Source: Serratia sp. DD3 (GTDB taxonomy: Bacteria > Pseudomonadota > Gammaproteobacteria > Enterobacterales > Enterobacteriaceae). Taken from it: a stretch of 64,000 bases of DNA. The stretch covers positions 1 through 64,000 of the forward strand of contig NZ_AYKS02000092.1 in the NCBI RefSeq assembly GCF_000496755.2, written 5' to 3'. Positions 50,450-58,728 of the stretch are shown piece by piece. Position 1 is the first letter of the stretch; each line of letters opens with the position of its first letter. Made by a program: the position numbers and the translations under genes. The notes below the pieces were generated by a model that searched no databases, was not told the DNA's origin, and saw nothing but the letters and a program-made list of their open reading frames with translations.

Positions 50450-51159
50450 CCACCCTACAAACTGCACAACCGTTACCTGTTGTGTCGATGCAACAGGCCA
50501 GCAAAAAATTCGGTAAAGGCACGGGTGCCATAGTGGCACTGGGATCAATCACCACCGAAATTCATGATGGTGAATTTATCGCGCTGTGTGGGCCTTCCGG
50601 TAGCGGTAAAAGTACGCTGTTGAATCTGATGGCTGGGATTGATTACCCCACCAGCGGCCATGTCTATCTGCTGGGTAACGATCTTTCCATGCTTAATGAC
50701 AAGCAAACTGCACGCTTGCGGGCAGACGCCATTGGTTTTGTCTTTCAATTCTTTAACCTACTGCCAGTGCTAAGCGTATTTGACAACGTTTATTATCCGC
50801 TGATGCTCAACGGCTTTAGCCGCCGAGTCGCACAAGGCCAAGTGATGGATATGCTTGAGAAAGTAGGGTTGGCGGCACATTACAAACGCACACCAGGCGA
50901 ACTTTCCGGTGGGCAACAACAACGCGTGGCGATTGCCCGTGCACTGGTGAAACGCCCACGGCTGATCGTCGCCGATGAACCCACCGGCAATCTGGATACC
51001 CGCACTGGGCAAGAGATCATCGATCTTCTGCTCACCATGAATCAAGAACTGAAAACAACATTTGTTATTTCCACCCATTCATTATCGTTGCGCGATCAGG
51101 CCAAACGGGTGTTGGAAATCAGGGATGGGGAGTTGGAAAATGATTTTCTTACCGCTTAA
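50446..51159 (+). CDS. MacB/LolD-type ABC transporter ATPase
   Basis: A 237-residue ATPase with Walker A GPSGSGKS (residues 49-56), Q-loop [12 protein letters not shown], signature LSGGQQQR, Walker [13 protein letters not shown] and the switch [10 protein letters not shown]. The signature fits the LolD/MacB/FtsE subfamily, which works with FtsX-type permeases by mechanotransmission rather than transport through the membrane core. The matching permease is encoded at 51832. It overlaps the preceding gene by 4 bases and the next by 20. Confidence 0.95.
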   Translation: MTTLQTAQPLPVVSMQQASKKFGKGTGAIVALGSITTEIHDGEFIALCGPSGSGKSTLLNLMAGIDYPTSGHVYLLGNDLSMLNDKQTARLRADAIGFVFQFFNLLPVLSVFDNVYYPLMLNGFSRRVAQGQVMDMLEKVGLAAHYKRTPGELSGGQQQRVAIARALVKRPRLIVADEPTGNLDTRTGQEIIDLLLTMNQELKTTFVISTHSLSLRDQAKRVLEIRDGELENDFLTA

Positions 51160-51835
51160 ACGTTATGCCGTCGCTATATTGCTATTGACCAGCGGCCTTT
51201 CACAGGCTAGCAACTCACAAGCTAACAATGTAGCCCAACCGCAACAGGGTGTGCACAACAACACGCGTTTACAGATGATCCTGGGGGTTAATGCTCAAGC
51301 CTCAATGGACTCATTAACCAACGCCGCCAGTCAGTTACAAATGCTGTATCAACAGCACCCAGATTACCGCATGGCCAAAATGTTCTCTGGCTATGCACAG
51401 CTGTTTATGGCTAAGGATTTCCTGCTCAAGAAGAACTATATGCGTGCAGCAGAAAGCTCAAAACTGGGTTTTTTCTACATTGATGAAGCAGCAGAAACGG
51501 ATGAAAATGACTGGCAGATGCGCTACCTGCGGGCCAGGATGGATGCCTTTGTTCCTGCATCCAATGGCCGCTGCGTTGTGGCATTGCAAGATCTGAACTT
51601 TTTACAACAGAATCCAGCCGTACCGGCCGATTTGAAACCGATGATATTGCTGATGTCGGCGAACGCGCTAACCGATTGCCAACGCGAAAGCGATGCCAAA
51701 GCCGCATTGGCATCACTGGCTCAACTGGGTGAAGAAGGGAAACGCCTCGCTACTCTTAAAGGCCGTGCGGCACCAGCATGGACGCCAGCTGAACTGAAAA
51801 ACATTCTCCAACCCTTGGCGGAGATACCGCTATGA
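51140..51835 (+). CDS. Secreted helical-repeat protein of unknown function
   Basis: A 231-residue protein starting at ATG 51140, inside the end of the ATPase gene. It has a signal peptide of about 24 residues (RYAVAILLLTSGLSQA). The mature protein is largely helical with TPR-like spacing (SGYAQLFMAKDFLLKKNYMRAAESSKLGFFYIDEA and a following helix pair). It is placed between the ATPase and permease genes, so it may be a periplasmic accessory of that transporter. I do not recognise a named family. Confidence 0.7.
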   Translation: MIFLPLKRYAVAILLLTSGLSQASNSQANNVAQPQQGVHNNTRLQMILGVNAQASMDSLTNAASQLQMLYQQHPDYRMAKMFSGYAQLFMAKDFLLKKNYMRAAESSKLGFFYIDEAAETDENDWQMRYLRARMDAFVPASNGRCVVALQDLNFLQQNPAVPADLKPMILLMSANALTDCQRESDAKAALASLAQLGEEGKRLATLKGRAAPAWTPAELKNILQPLAEIPL

Positions 51836-53157
51836 TGAATATCTTGTTCTGGATCTCCAACATTATTATTGTTTATGCACTGTTGGTGGTGATAATAACG
51901 GCAATCCGTAAACCAACGGATATCCGTTACACCTTCCTCAACCTGTTCCGCCAGCGCCGCCGTTCTGGAGTCACGCTGCTGGCTATCACGCTGGGTGGCG
52001 TGGCCGTATTTATCTTCGGTGGCTTTGTCGATTATTCGTTTTGGGCCCTGCGTGAGCAAACCATCCGTACCAACCTCGGTCATATCCAATTGTACGAGAA
52101 AGGGTATCTCAGCAGTGGTGCTAACAATTCGCTGCAGTACACCATCAATAATTACGATGAGGTGAAAAATATTCTGCTGGCCGACCCAGTGATAGCACCG
52201 AAGATCACCACCATTACCGGTCAACTGGCATTCAGCGGCATCATCTCGCAATACGACAAAGGAACCTCTACTTTCTTTACCGGTGTGGGGATTGAACCAC
52301 AAACCTCCTTGGTGCTGGGCTCTCTCGATAGAATCATTTCGGGTAGCGACCTGTCACGGGTTAGGCCGCAAGAGATTACCATCGGTTCGGGTATCGCCAA
52401 TGCCCTCTCTGCAGGCTATGGCGATTGGGTAGATATGTTGGTGGTCAACCCGCAGGGTGGGCAAAATGCCATGTCTTCCCAGGTGAGAGGCGTCTTCCAG
52501 TCTGGTATCAAAGAGTATGACGATACGGCAATCAAAATGCCGCTACAAACTGCCCAGCGCCTGTTGCAGACTGACGGTGTCAGTAAAATCATCATTATGT
52601 TGCAGGACACCGAGCAAACCGAGAGAGTACTGGCGCGCATCAATCAGTTGATCAGCGATAAAAAGCTCAACCTGGAATCGCGCTCTTGGGATGAATTGGC
52701 GATTTTCTACCATCAGGTGGTTAACCTGTTTGAAGGGATTTTCCTGTTCATCAAATCGATTGTCAGCGTCATTGTAGTGTTCATGATCGGTAATACGCTG
52801 ATGATGAACGTGATTGAACGTACTCGGGAAATTGCGACGTTGCGCGCCTTAGGCCTCAACCAATCCTATATTGGTCGCCTGTTTGTGCTGGAGGGGATCA
52901 TCATCGGCATCATTGGTTCGGTGCTAAGCGTCAGCTTTGGCATATTGATTGCTACACTCATCAATATCAATGGAATACCAATGCCGCCTTCTCCAGGCTA
53001 CACCCAAGGCTATCTGGCTTTTGTGATGTGGGATCAGGATATTAATCTGTTCTGGTTCTCCTGTGCGTTACCGCTGGTAACCGCATTAATCGCATCCATT
53101 ATCCCGGCTCGCCGGGCCTCGAAACTGGTGATTGCGGAAGCATTCCGCTTTGTTTAA
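51832..53157 (+). CDS. FtsX/MacB-type ABC transporter permease
   Basis: A 441-residue inner-membrane protein with an extra N-terminal segment (residues 3-25), TM1 near 43-67, a periplasmic MacB_PCD-like domain of about 220 residues, and three C-terminal segments forming the FtsX domain (TRE-IATLRALGL coupling motif followed by LEGIIIGIIGSVLS). This is the LolC/E or MacB layout. With the ATPase at 50446 and the LolA-like protein at 53955 it suggests extraction of a hydrophobic product from the inner membrane. It overlaps the previous gene by 4 bases. Confidence 0.92.
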   Translation: MMNILFWISNIIIVYALLVVIITAIRKPTDIRYTFLNLFRQRRRSGVTLLAITLGGVAVFIFGGFVDYSFWALREQTIRTNLGHIQLYEKGYLSSGANNSLQYTINNYDEVKNILLADPVIAPKITTITGQLAFSGIISQYDKGTSTFFTGVGIEPQTSLVLGSLDRIISGSDLSRVRPQEITIGSGIANALSAGYGDWVDMLVVNPQGGQNAMSSQVRGVFQSGIKEYDDTAIKMPLQTAQRLLQTDGVSKIIIMLQDTEQTERVLARINQLISDKKLNLESRSWDELAIFYHQVVNLFEGIFLFIKSIVSVIVVFMIGNTLMMNVIERTREIATLRALGLNQSYIGRLFVLEGIIIGIIGSVLSVSFGILIATLININGIPMPPSPGYTQGYLAFVMWDQDINLFWFSCALPLVTALIASIIPARRASKLVIAEAFRFV

Positions 53158-53177
53158 TACCCTCAGGGAGAAAAGAG

Positions 53178-53930
53178 ATGTCAAAAGGACAAACTGTACT
53201 CATTACTGGCGCTGGCCGTGGCATTGGCATGGCTATCGCTGAAAAGCTGGCACAAGAGGGCTACGATCTGATCCTCAACTACCGCAAAGATCAAGGAAAA
53301 AGTGCCGCCAACCTGCAACGTTTTGTAGCAGCAGAAACCAGGGTCAAGGTGACATTGGCTAAAGCGGATATCGCCGAACCACGTGATATCAGTGAAATGA
53401 TGAAAAAGCTGCGCCAAGAGGGTATCGAGCGGATCGATCACCTCGTGCTGAATGCCGCCGCTGCGCCGTTCAAACCCTTTATGGAGATGACACGCAATGA
53501 CTGGAAACTGTTGCTCAATACCAACTTGATTGGCAACACCGCCTGCGTCCAGGAAATAGTGCCGATGATGACTGAAGGCGGCACAATTTGTGCAATTTCT
53601 AGTCTGGGTAGCCGGCGCGTATTACCAAATTACCCGCTCGGCATTGCTAAATCAGCGTTGGAAAACCTGGTGAGCTACCTGGAAATAGAACTGTATGACC
53701 GCAAGATCCGAGTCAACGGTATCTGCGCTGGGATGGTGAATACCGATATGATGCCGTTCTTGAAAGAGCTGTGGCCAGAGATGTTCGAGCGCTACGAAAG
53801 TAAACCACGTCGTTGGCTGGTGGAGCCGGAAGAAGTGGCCAACATCACTGCTTTTTTGGTCTCTGACCAGTCAAGCGCGATACGTGGTGCCACCCTGATG
53901 GCCGATCTTGGCATGACACTTGAACCCTAA
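53178..53930 (+). CDS. SDR resembling FabL/FabI enoyl-ACP reductase (ER)
   Basis: A 250-residue SDR with TGAGRGIG (10-17). It lacks the classical NNAG (it has LNAAA) and YxxxK motifs. SSLGSRRVLPNYPLGIAKSA instead resembles the Bacillus FabL active site, ISSLGSIRYLENY-x6-K. Here Tyr152 and Lys158 are separated by five residues, one fewer than FabL. The C-terminal SSAIRGATLMADLG also fits FabL. It may be the enoyl reductase of the pathway, in which case the chain would be at least partly saturated. It lies 20 bases after the permease gene. Confidence 0.75.
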   Translation: MSKGQTVLITGAGRGIGMAIAEKLAQEGYDLILNYRKDQGKSAANLQRFVAAETRVKVTLAKADIAEPRDISEMMKKLRQEGIERIDHLVLNAAAAPFKPFMEMTRNDWKLLLNTNLIGNTACVQEIVPMMTEGGTICAISSLGSRRVLPNYPLGIAKSALENLVSYLEIELYDRKIRVNGICAGMVNTDMMPFLKELWPEMFERYESKPRRWLVEPEEVANITAFLVSDQSSAIRGATLMADLGMTLEP

Positions 53931-53954
53931 GTATTATCAATAAGGATTATAACG

Positions 53955-54782
53955 ATGAAACGTCAACTCGCTGGATGCCTAATACTTTTGGGCCTTTCAG
54001 GTCTAGCTCAAGCAGCAGAACAAGTGCCGAGTTCACTTGAACGTGACCAATTGAACAACCTGACTCAGGAAGATCAGCGTGCGCGCGAAATTATCCGCCG
54101 CGCCGATCGTGTGCGCGCACCGGATCAACCTTTCCGTTACACCTTAACCCTGCTCGAACATAAAGGAGGGCGTGACGTGACAGAGAACCAGCAGGTGCTG
54201 GATGTCTCCATGCGTTTCTACAAACCTTCTGAGCGGGTAGAGAAAGGGGATGCACGAGCACTGGTACGCTTTGTCTCTCCAGTGCGCGACAAAGGCAAAG
54301 CCTTGCTCTCCGACCTGGACAAAATGTGGTATTTCTCCCCTGATCTACGGCGTCCGATCCCTATCTCACGCCAACAGCGCCTGATGGGCCAGGTCTCTAA
54401 CGGTGACGTGGTGGCCGCTGACTTCGATTATTCCTATATCTCCAAGTTGGTGGGTGAGGAAGCCTGTGGGGAGAAAACCTGTTACAAACTTTCATTGCAA
54501 CGCCGCTGGCCCCATGTCACCTACCCGGCCATCACTTATTGGGTAGATAAAGAGACTGGCTTCCCCAACCGGGCCGATTTTCTTTCTGCCGATGGCGTCT
54601 TGCTCAAGCGTTCCTATTATCGCGATTTTCAGCAGGTGCTGGGCAAAATGCGGCCAACGACTATCGTCGTAGAGGATGCTCTGCAAAAAGGTAACTACAC
54701 GACCATGCGTTATAGCGACGTCCGTTTGGAATCGTTGCCGGAAAGTTACTTCCAGAAAGAGTATCTGATGAGACTGAATTAA
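53955..54782 (+). CDS. LolA-like outer-membrane carrier protein
   Basis: A 275-residue periplasmic protein with a clean 20-residue signal peptide (GCLILLGLSGLAQA). The mature part matches the LolA-like family often annotated as outer-membrane lipoprotein-sorting protein: SMRFYKPSERVEKGDARALVRF, KMWYFSPDLRRPIPI, then KLSLQRR and the YWVDKETGFPNRADF strand pair. LolA-fold proteins form an open half-barrel that shields acyl chains crossing the periplasm. No lipobox is present. It shares a base with the next gene (TAATG), an outer-membrane protein. Confidence 0.88.
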   Translation: MKRQLAGCLILLGLSGLAQAAEQVPSSLERDQLNNLTQEDQRAREIIRRADRVRAPDQPFRYTLTLLEHKGGRDVTENQQVLDVSMRFYKPSERVEKGDARALVRFVSPVRDKGKALLSDLDKMWYFSPDLRRPIPISRQQRLMGQVSNGDVVAADFDYSYISKLVGEEACGEKTCYKLSLQRRWPHVTYPAITYWVDKETGFPNRADFLSADGVLLKRSYYRDFQQVLGKMRPTTIVVEDALQKGNYTTMRYSDVRLESLPESYFQKEYLMRLN

Positions 54783-56182
54783 TGATGGCGACTAACTGGC
54801 TTTCCGTTACCGGTATGCTGTTGTTAGCTGGCACCTACAGTGATGCCAGTTGGGCAGTTGATTGCCAGCTACAACGTGGTTATGCGGGTATTGAGGGGGT
54901 TTCCTCCCATACCTCTGCCTCGTTGTGGCAGTTCGACAGTCCGGCGTTTCGTAATAACACCGCTGCCAACCTGTACCTTTCCAGTGTCGGGCTCTGTAAA
55001 TTGACTGACACCTTCAGCGTCAAGGCGCAAGCCAGTGGGCAATATGTTGCCCATGCCCGTCAGCCGGGAACTCTGGAGGATAAACGCCGTCAAGGGTTTG
55101 GCGTTATCAACGAGGTGGTCGGCAGCTGGAAAGCCAGTGACAGTTGGTACATCGATGCCGGTAAGATACGCAAAACCAGCGGCTATCTGTTCTCTGTTGC
55201 TCCCCTTGATTTATCGCGCAATATCATTGGCAACATACGTAACGTCCGTATCTTCGGCCTAGCGGATCGTTGGCGTAATTTTTATGATGAAGGCGCTTAT
55301 GGTGTCAGCAATTCATTGTATCGCAATGAAGGCACCTACACACTGGCGGCCTTTCCGCGCTTGAAGCGTAACACTCAGCGCCAGGAAGCTGCCTCTGAAT
55401 GGGATCCGCTGCAGCGGACCAACAGCACCGACAGATATTATGCCAGCTATACCGCCACCGGGTTGAAAACCTTCAACCCGACCATATCCGTACTTGTTGG
55501 CAACCAGAAAACGCTGGCAATCGGCACCAGCGGCAACCTGACAGATAAGCTGATCCTCAGTGTTGAAGGGTCGGTTTCTCATGGGCAGACCTGGCGTCAT
55601 CTGGACACCGCATCAGCACGTGCCATACGTGAGTATCGTTCTGTACAAGTGCCATACAAAATGCGCTCTGACGGTGCTCAAGCAGACATCGGTGCTGGTT
55701 TACGTTACACCAGCGACGATCAAACCGAATACGGCGCGGAATATTACGGCCAGAGTCAAGGCTACAGCCGCAGTGAGTGGAAGGATAACTTCGATACTAT
55801 CCGTTTCGTTAATGGCGGTTATGCCAATCCACTACCGCCAGAGATTGCCGCACTTTATCGCGCATCCTATCAACTTTACTCCCGCATGATGGCGGCAGAA
55901 ACCGACAATGTTGCCCGTGGTGGAAATCTGCTCGGAAAGCACTATGTCACACTTTATATCCGCACCAATAAAGGACAGGTTGGCAATATCGACTGGTCAG
56001 TCTCTGGCATGGCCAATCTGGCGGATGGTAGTAATATGCTGAATCTGCATTTAAGCACGCCGTTAAAAAACAGTATTGAGGTTTATACCGGTGTTGCAGC
56101 CAGTTTCGGCAGCAAGGACAGTGAATTTGGCACCTTCGGAGAAAAAGGAAATATCTATGCAGGTATACGAATCAATTGGTGA
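54782..56182 (+). CDS. Outer-membrane beta-barrel protein of unknown family
   Basis: A 466-residue protein with a signal peptide of about 25 residues (GMLLLAGTYSDASWA). The mature sequence alternates hydrophobic and polar residues in amphipathic strands and ends NIYAGIRINW with a terminal aromatic, the BAM-recognition pattern. Tyrosine- and glycine-rich strands (YGAEYYGQSQGYSRSEW) fit a barrel. It directly follows the LolA-like gene and overlaps the malonyl transferase gene by 26 bases. It may be the outer-membrane acceptor or pore for the product. I could not match it to a named family. Confidence 0.8.
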   Translation: MMATNWLSVTGMLLLAGTYSDASWAVDCQLQRGYAGIEGVSSHTSASLWQFDSPAFRNNTAANLYLSSVGLCKLTDTFSVKAQASGQYVAHARQPGTLEDKRRQGFGVINEVVGSWKASDSWYIDAGKIRKTSGYLFSVAPLDLSRNIIGNIRNVRIFGLADRWRNFYDEGAYGVSNSLYRNEGTYTLAAFPRLKRNTQRQEAASEWDPLQRTNSTDRYYASYTATGLKTFNPTISVLVGNQKTLAIGTSGNLTDKLILSVEGSVSHGQTWRHLDTASARAIREYRSVQVPYKMRSDGAQADIGAGLRYTSDDQTEYGAEYYGQSQGYSRSEWKDNFDTIRFVNGGYANPLPPEIAALYRASYQLYSRMMAAETDNVARGGNLLGKHYVTLYIRTNKGQVGNIDWSVSGMANLADGSNMLNLHLSTPLKNSIEVYTGVAASFGSKDSEFGTFGEKGNIYAGIRINW

Positions 56183-57152
56183 TACAGACATCACCACTAA
56201 TATGGCCCAAGGTTGGATGATGATCTTCCCTGGCCAGGGCTCCCCAGTCATCGGCATGGGCAGCGATGTTTGCGACATCTCAGCCGGTACCAGAGCAGTA
56301 TGGGACTGTGCCAGCGATGTTTCTGGGCTGGACGTGCGCAAGCTGTGTCAGAAAGGGCCGATGACGCGTCTGACTAAAACCGTTTACCAACAGTTGGCTG
56401 TCACTACTGTTAACACAGCGATGTTGACATCGTTACGTGAGCGTGAACCGGTGTTAGAAACTGGCTATGCTGGGCACAGTGCCGGGGAATACACCGCTCT
56501 CTATGCTGCTGGAGTGATGGATTTGGAAACGCTATTCCGTGCTATTACGTTACGCGCAAGCATCATGCAAAATCTGGCCGAACAGCGCAAAGGGGCGATG
56601 TATGTGGTCAAACCTTACAGCTATAAGGCACTATGCGAGCATATTGACAATCTGGATCTGTGGGATGTATTGAATGTATCCTGCGATAATGGGCGGCAAC
56701 AGCAAGTGGTTGGTGGTGAACTGACAGCGGTAAAGACGCTGATCAACCATCTCACGCGTAGCGGGGTGAATACTATCAAGCTAGGCGTCAATGGTGCCTG
56801 GCATACGCCGTTGATGAGTGAAGGGGTAACTCAGATGCGTGAGGCATTGGCTAGCCTGCCCTTCTCTTCACCCACCCGCCCAGTGATCATGAACTATAGC
56901 GCTAAAGTGGAAAATGACGTGGCCCAGATCAAAGAAAACCTGGCGCTGCATCTTACCCATACTGTACGTTGGCGTGAAAGCATGGATCAGTGGGCACAAA
57001 TGGGGTACTGCCGCTATCTGGAGATCAGTAATAAGAAAACCCTCAGCCATCTGCTCGCAGAGCATTATGGCTCTCGCGAGGATTATAACATCCAGCACTA
57101 TTACCATATTGTGGGCAGTCAACTCCAGCAAGCGGGGTTAAGGGCCGCATGA
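56157..57152 (+). CDS. FabD-like malonyl-CoA:ACP transacylase (AT)
   Basis: A 331-residue acyltransferase starting at ATG 56157 with AAGGAA upstream. It has FPGQGSPVIGMG, nucleophile Ser108 in GHSAGEYTALYAAG, substrate-carboxylate Arg133 (LRASIMQ) and His216 in GAWHTPLM. These are FabD motifs with malonyl specificity suggested by Arg133. It is about 20 residues longer than E. coli FabD. A dedicated AT means the pathway does not rely on housekeeping FabD. The unusual 26-base overlap with the barrel gene implies coupled translation. Confidence 0.92.
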   Translation: MQVYESIGDTDITTNMAQGWMMIFPGQGSPVIGMGSDVCDISAGTRAVWDCASDVSGLDVRKLCQKGPMTRLTKTVYQQLAVTTVNTAMLTSLREREPVLETGYAGHSAGEYTALYAAGVMDLETLFRAITLRASIMQNLAEQRKGAMYVVKPYSYKALCEHIDNLDLWDVLNVSCDNGRQQQVVGGELTAVKTLINHLTRSGVNTIKLGVNGAWHTPLMSEGVTQMREALASLPFSSPTRPVIMNYSAKVENDVAQIKENLALHLTHTVRWRESMDQWAQMGYCRYLEISNKKTLSHLLAEHYGSREDYNIQHYYHIVGSQLQQAGLRAA

Positions 57153-58186
57153 TCCCAAGATTTGCTCCTTTTAGTAAAAAATACCTACGGGTAGCGATAA
57201 TACCTGTGGTGCTGACCTCCAGCATTCTGACTTCGTCATTGATTCGCAATGCGATTGACATCACCTTGCTGGAGATTATCACCGGGTTAAGCGCGATTTG
57301 TCTGTCCATCGTCTGGACCATGATGCGCGATGGCCGGGGCTATTGGGCATATAGCATATTTACCGCACGGGCTTTCGAAAGCCCGGAAGTGCTGGCGGGC
57401 TATACACAGCGTAATATCGAGGGGATGGCTAAATTACTATACCGACCTTTTTGGGCTTCTCTGGTGACCCTGAGCTTGGTGGTCGCGTTAAGCTGCCTGA
57501 TTTGGCTGGGCGGTGCAGACTGGCGCTATACCTTGATTGCGTTACTTGGCGTTGTGATATTGCCTACCTTGATGCTGATCCAGCTAAATAAATCGATCCC
57601 GTTCAATATCATACTCGCGTTAAACTCCTACAACGATATCAATGCTTATCGCCCCCGGCAACGCAGCCTGCCAGGCTATGTGGCTGAAGATTTGTTATTG
57701 AGCCTGCTGATAAACTTCGCCTTGGTATTTCCCATTGCTCGTAAACCCGCATTTAGCCTAGCCGCTGGCTACTCAGACCCTGCCTTTGTCATCGCGTTTA
57801 TGATCCTCATGGGTATCGTGATACTGTTTATGTTGGCGTTTGCCAGCCGGTCAAGACGTTATGTGCTATTCGGGGAAATATTGAATGGTACGCTAGATAC
57901 TGACACGGCACCGTTTGCTCCCTGGTCATTCACCAGTAAACTGACTCGCTTTAAACGTGCTCTAATCTGGTTGTTGGCTACGCTGTTATGGAGCATCGTG
58001 ATCTGTCTGATTTTTGCTGCTTGGCATATCACACCACAATTTATTCCGCTCTATCTCTGCGCACTGTTGCCGCTCCTGGCAGTCTATTGTGTGGAGCGCT
58101 ATCAGACTCTATACAGTAATTTCAATGAAGCACTGGAAATGCGTAAACGTCATCTAGCACATGCCAATCCTAAGGCAATAAAATGA
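57149..58186 (+). CDS. Polytopic inner-membrane protein of unknown function
   Basis: A 345-residue protein with about eight predicted membrane segments (near residues 12-32, 38-59, 102-123, 128-147, 178-194, 209-229, 268-289, 297-314), with charged loops between. No enzyme motif or transporter signature was recognised. Its start overlaps the FabD-like stop by 4 bases, making it the last gene of the operon. Possible roles are an acyl- or lipid-modifying membrane enzyme or a flippase component. Two hairpins follow it. Confidence 0.75.
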   Translation: MIPRFAPFSKKYLRVAIIPVVLTSSILTSSLIRNAIDITLLEIITGLSAICLSIVWTMMRDGRGYWAYSIFTARAFESPEVLAGYTQRNIEGMAKLLYRPFWASLVTLSLVVALSCLIWLGGADWRYTLIALLGVVILPTLMLIQLNKSIPFNIILALNSYNDINAYRPRQRSLPGYVAEDLLLSLLINFALVFPIARKPAFSLAAGYSDPAFVIAFMILMGIVILFMLAFASRSRRYVLFGEILNGTLDTDTAPFAPWSFTSKLTRFKRALIWLLATLLWSIVICLIFAAWHITPQFIPLYLCALLPLLAVYCVERYQTLYSNFNEALEMRKRHLAHANPKAIK

Positions 58187-58223
58187 CGATATAATGCAGT
58201 AGCAATATACTCGCCACTAGAGA

Positions 58224-58248
58224 AGGTGCGGCCTGCTTGGTCGCACCT
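58224..58248 (+). terminator. Hairpin after the biosynthetic operon
   Basis: AGGTGCG / CGCACCT arms with an 11-base loop lie 38 bases after the last gene. No T-run follows, so termination here is tentative. Confidence 0.45.
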
Positions 58249-58278
58249 CACTGATAAATATACCTGTCATCAACAAAG

Positions 58279-58299
58279 CTGCAGCGGTGTTGGCTGCAG
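58279..58299 (+). terminator. Second hairpin after the biosynthetic operon
   Basis: CTGCAGC / GCTGCAG arms with a 7-base loop are followed by TTGTTAACCTC. Together with the hairpin at 58224 it may insulate focA from the operon. The remaining 58300-58640 is AT-rich and holds no gene that I can see. Confidence 0.45.
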
Positions 58300-58640
58300 T
58301 TGTTAACCTCTTCCCTGAGGCATCCCGCATTCAAATCCGCTCCTTGACGATTTATCTCTCACCCTGAGTTCATCTAGTTGGCATGTGACTAGCGCTTCCC
58401 ATCGCTTGCTGATGATGTTATTAATTTTATGCACACATGAAATATTAATTAATTGTCAGAAGAGTAAATCCCATTTCAATAACAATTGATACAATACATT
58501 AACTATTTAAAATAGTTGCTCAGGGTTAAATTCAAATTTTTTTGTAAACATTAAAAAAAGTTTTCTTATTTAAAATCAATTAATTAATACCATAAACCCT
58601 ACAAATCATACGCTTTTTAACCATTTTAGTTTTGCGGGTT

Positions 58641-58689
58641 ATGATCTACATCAATTTTTGCCCTATACTGCTTTGCTAGTATCTTCGTG
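58641..58689 (+). promoter_or_regulatory. FNR-type promoter of focA-pflB
   Basis: ATGATCTACATCAA (58641-58654) matches the FNR consensus TTGAT-N4-ATCAA with one mismatch. A -10 hexamer TAGTAT at 58677-58682 lies 32 bases from the box centre, the spacing of a class II FNR promoter (-41.5). The inferred start site is near 58689. In E. coli the same operon is induced anaerobically by FNR and ArcA. Confidence 0.7.
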
Positions 58690-58728
58690 TTTAATGTTTC
58701 ATTTAAATTCTTAAGAGCGAGAGTAAGT

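Noticed and set aside
41259..58186. Calling the cluster an aryl polyene locus
   Set aside because: No ammonia lyase, AMP ligase, MMPL exporter or glycosyl/acyltransferase gene is present, and an ER and an AT are.
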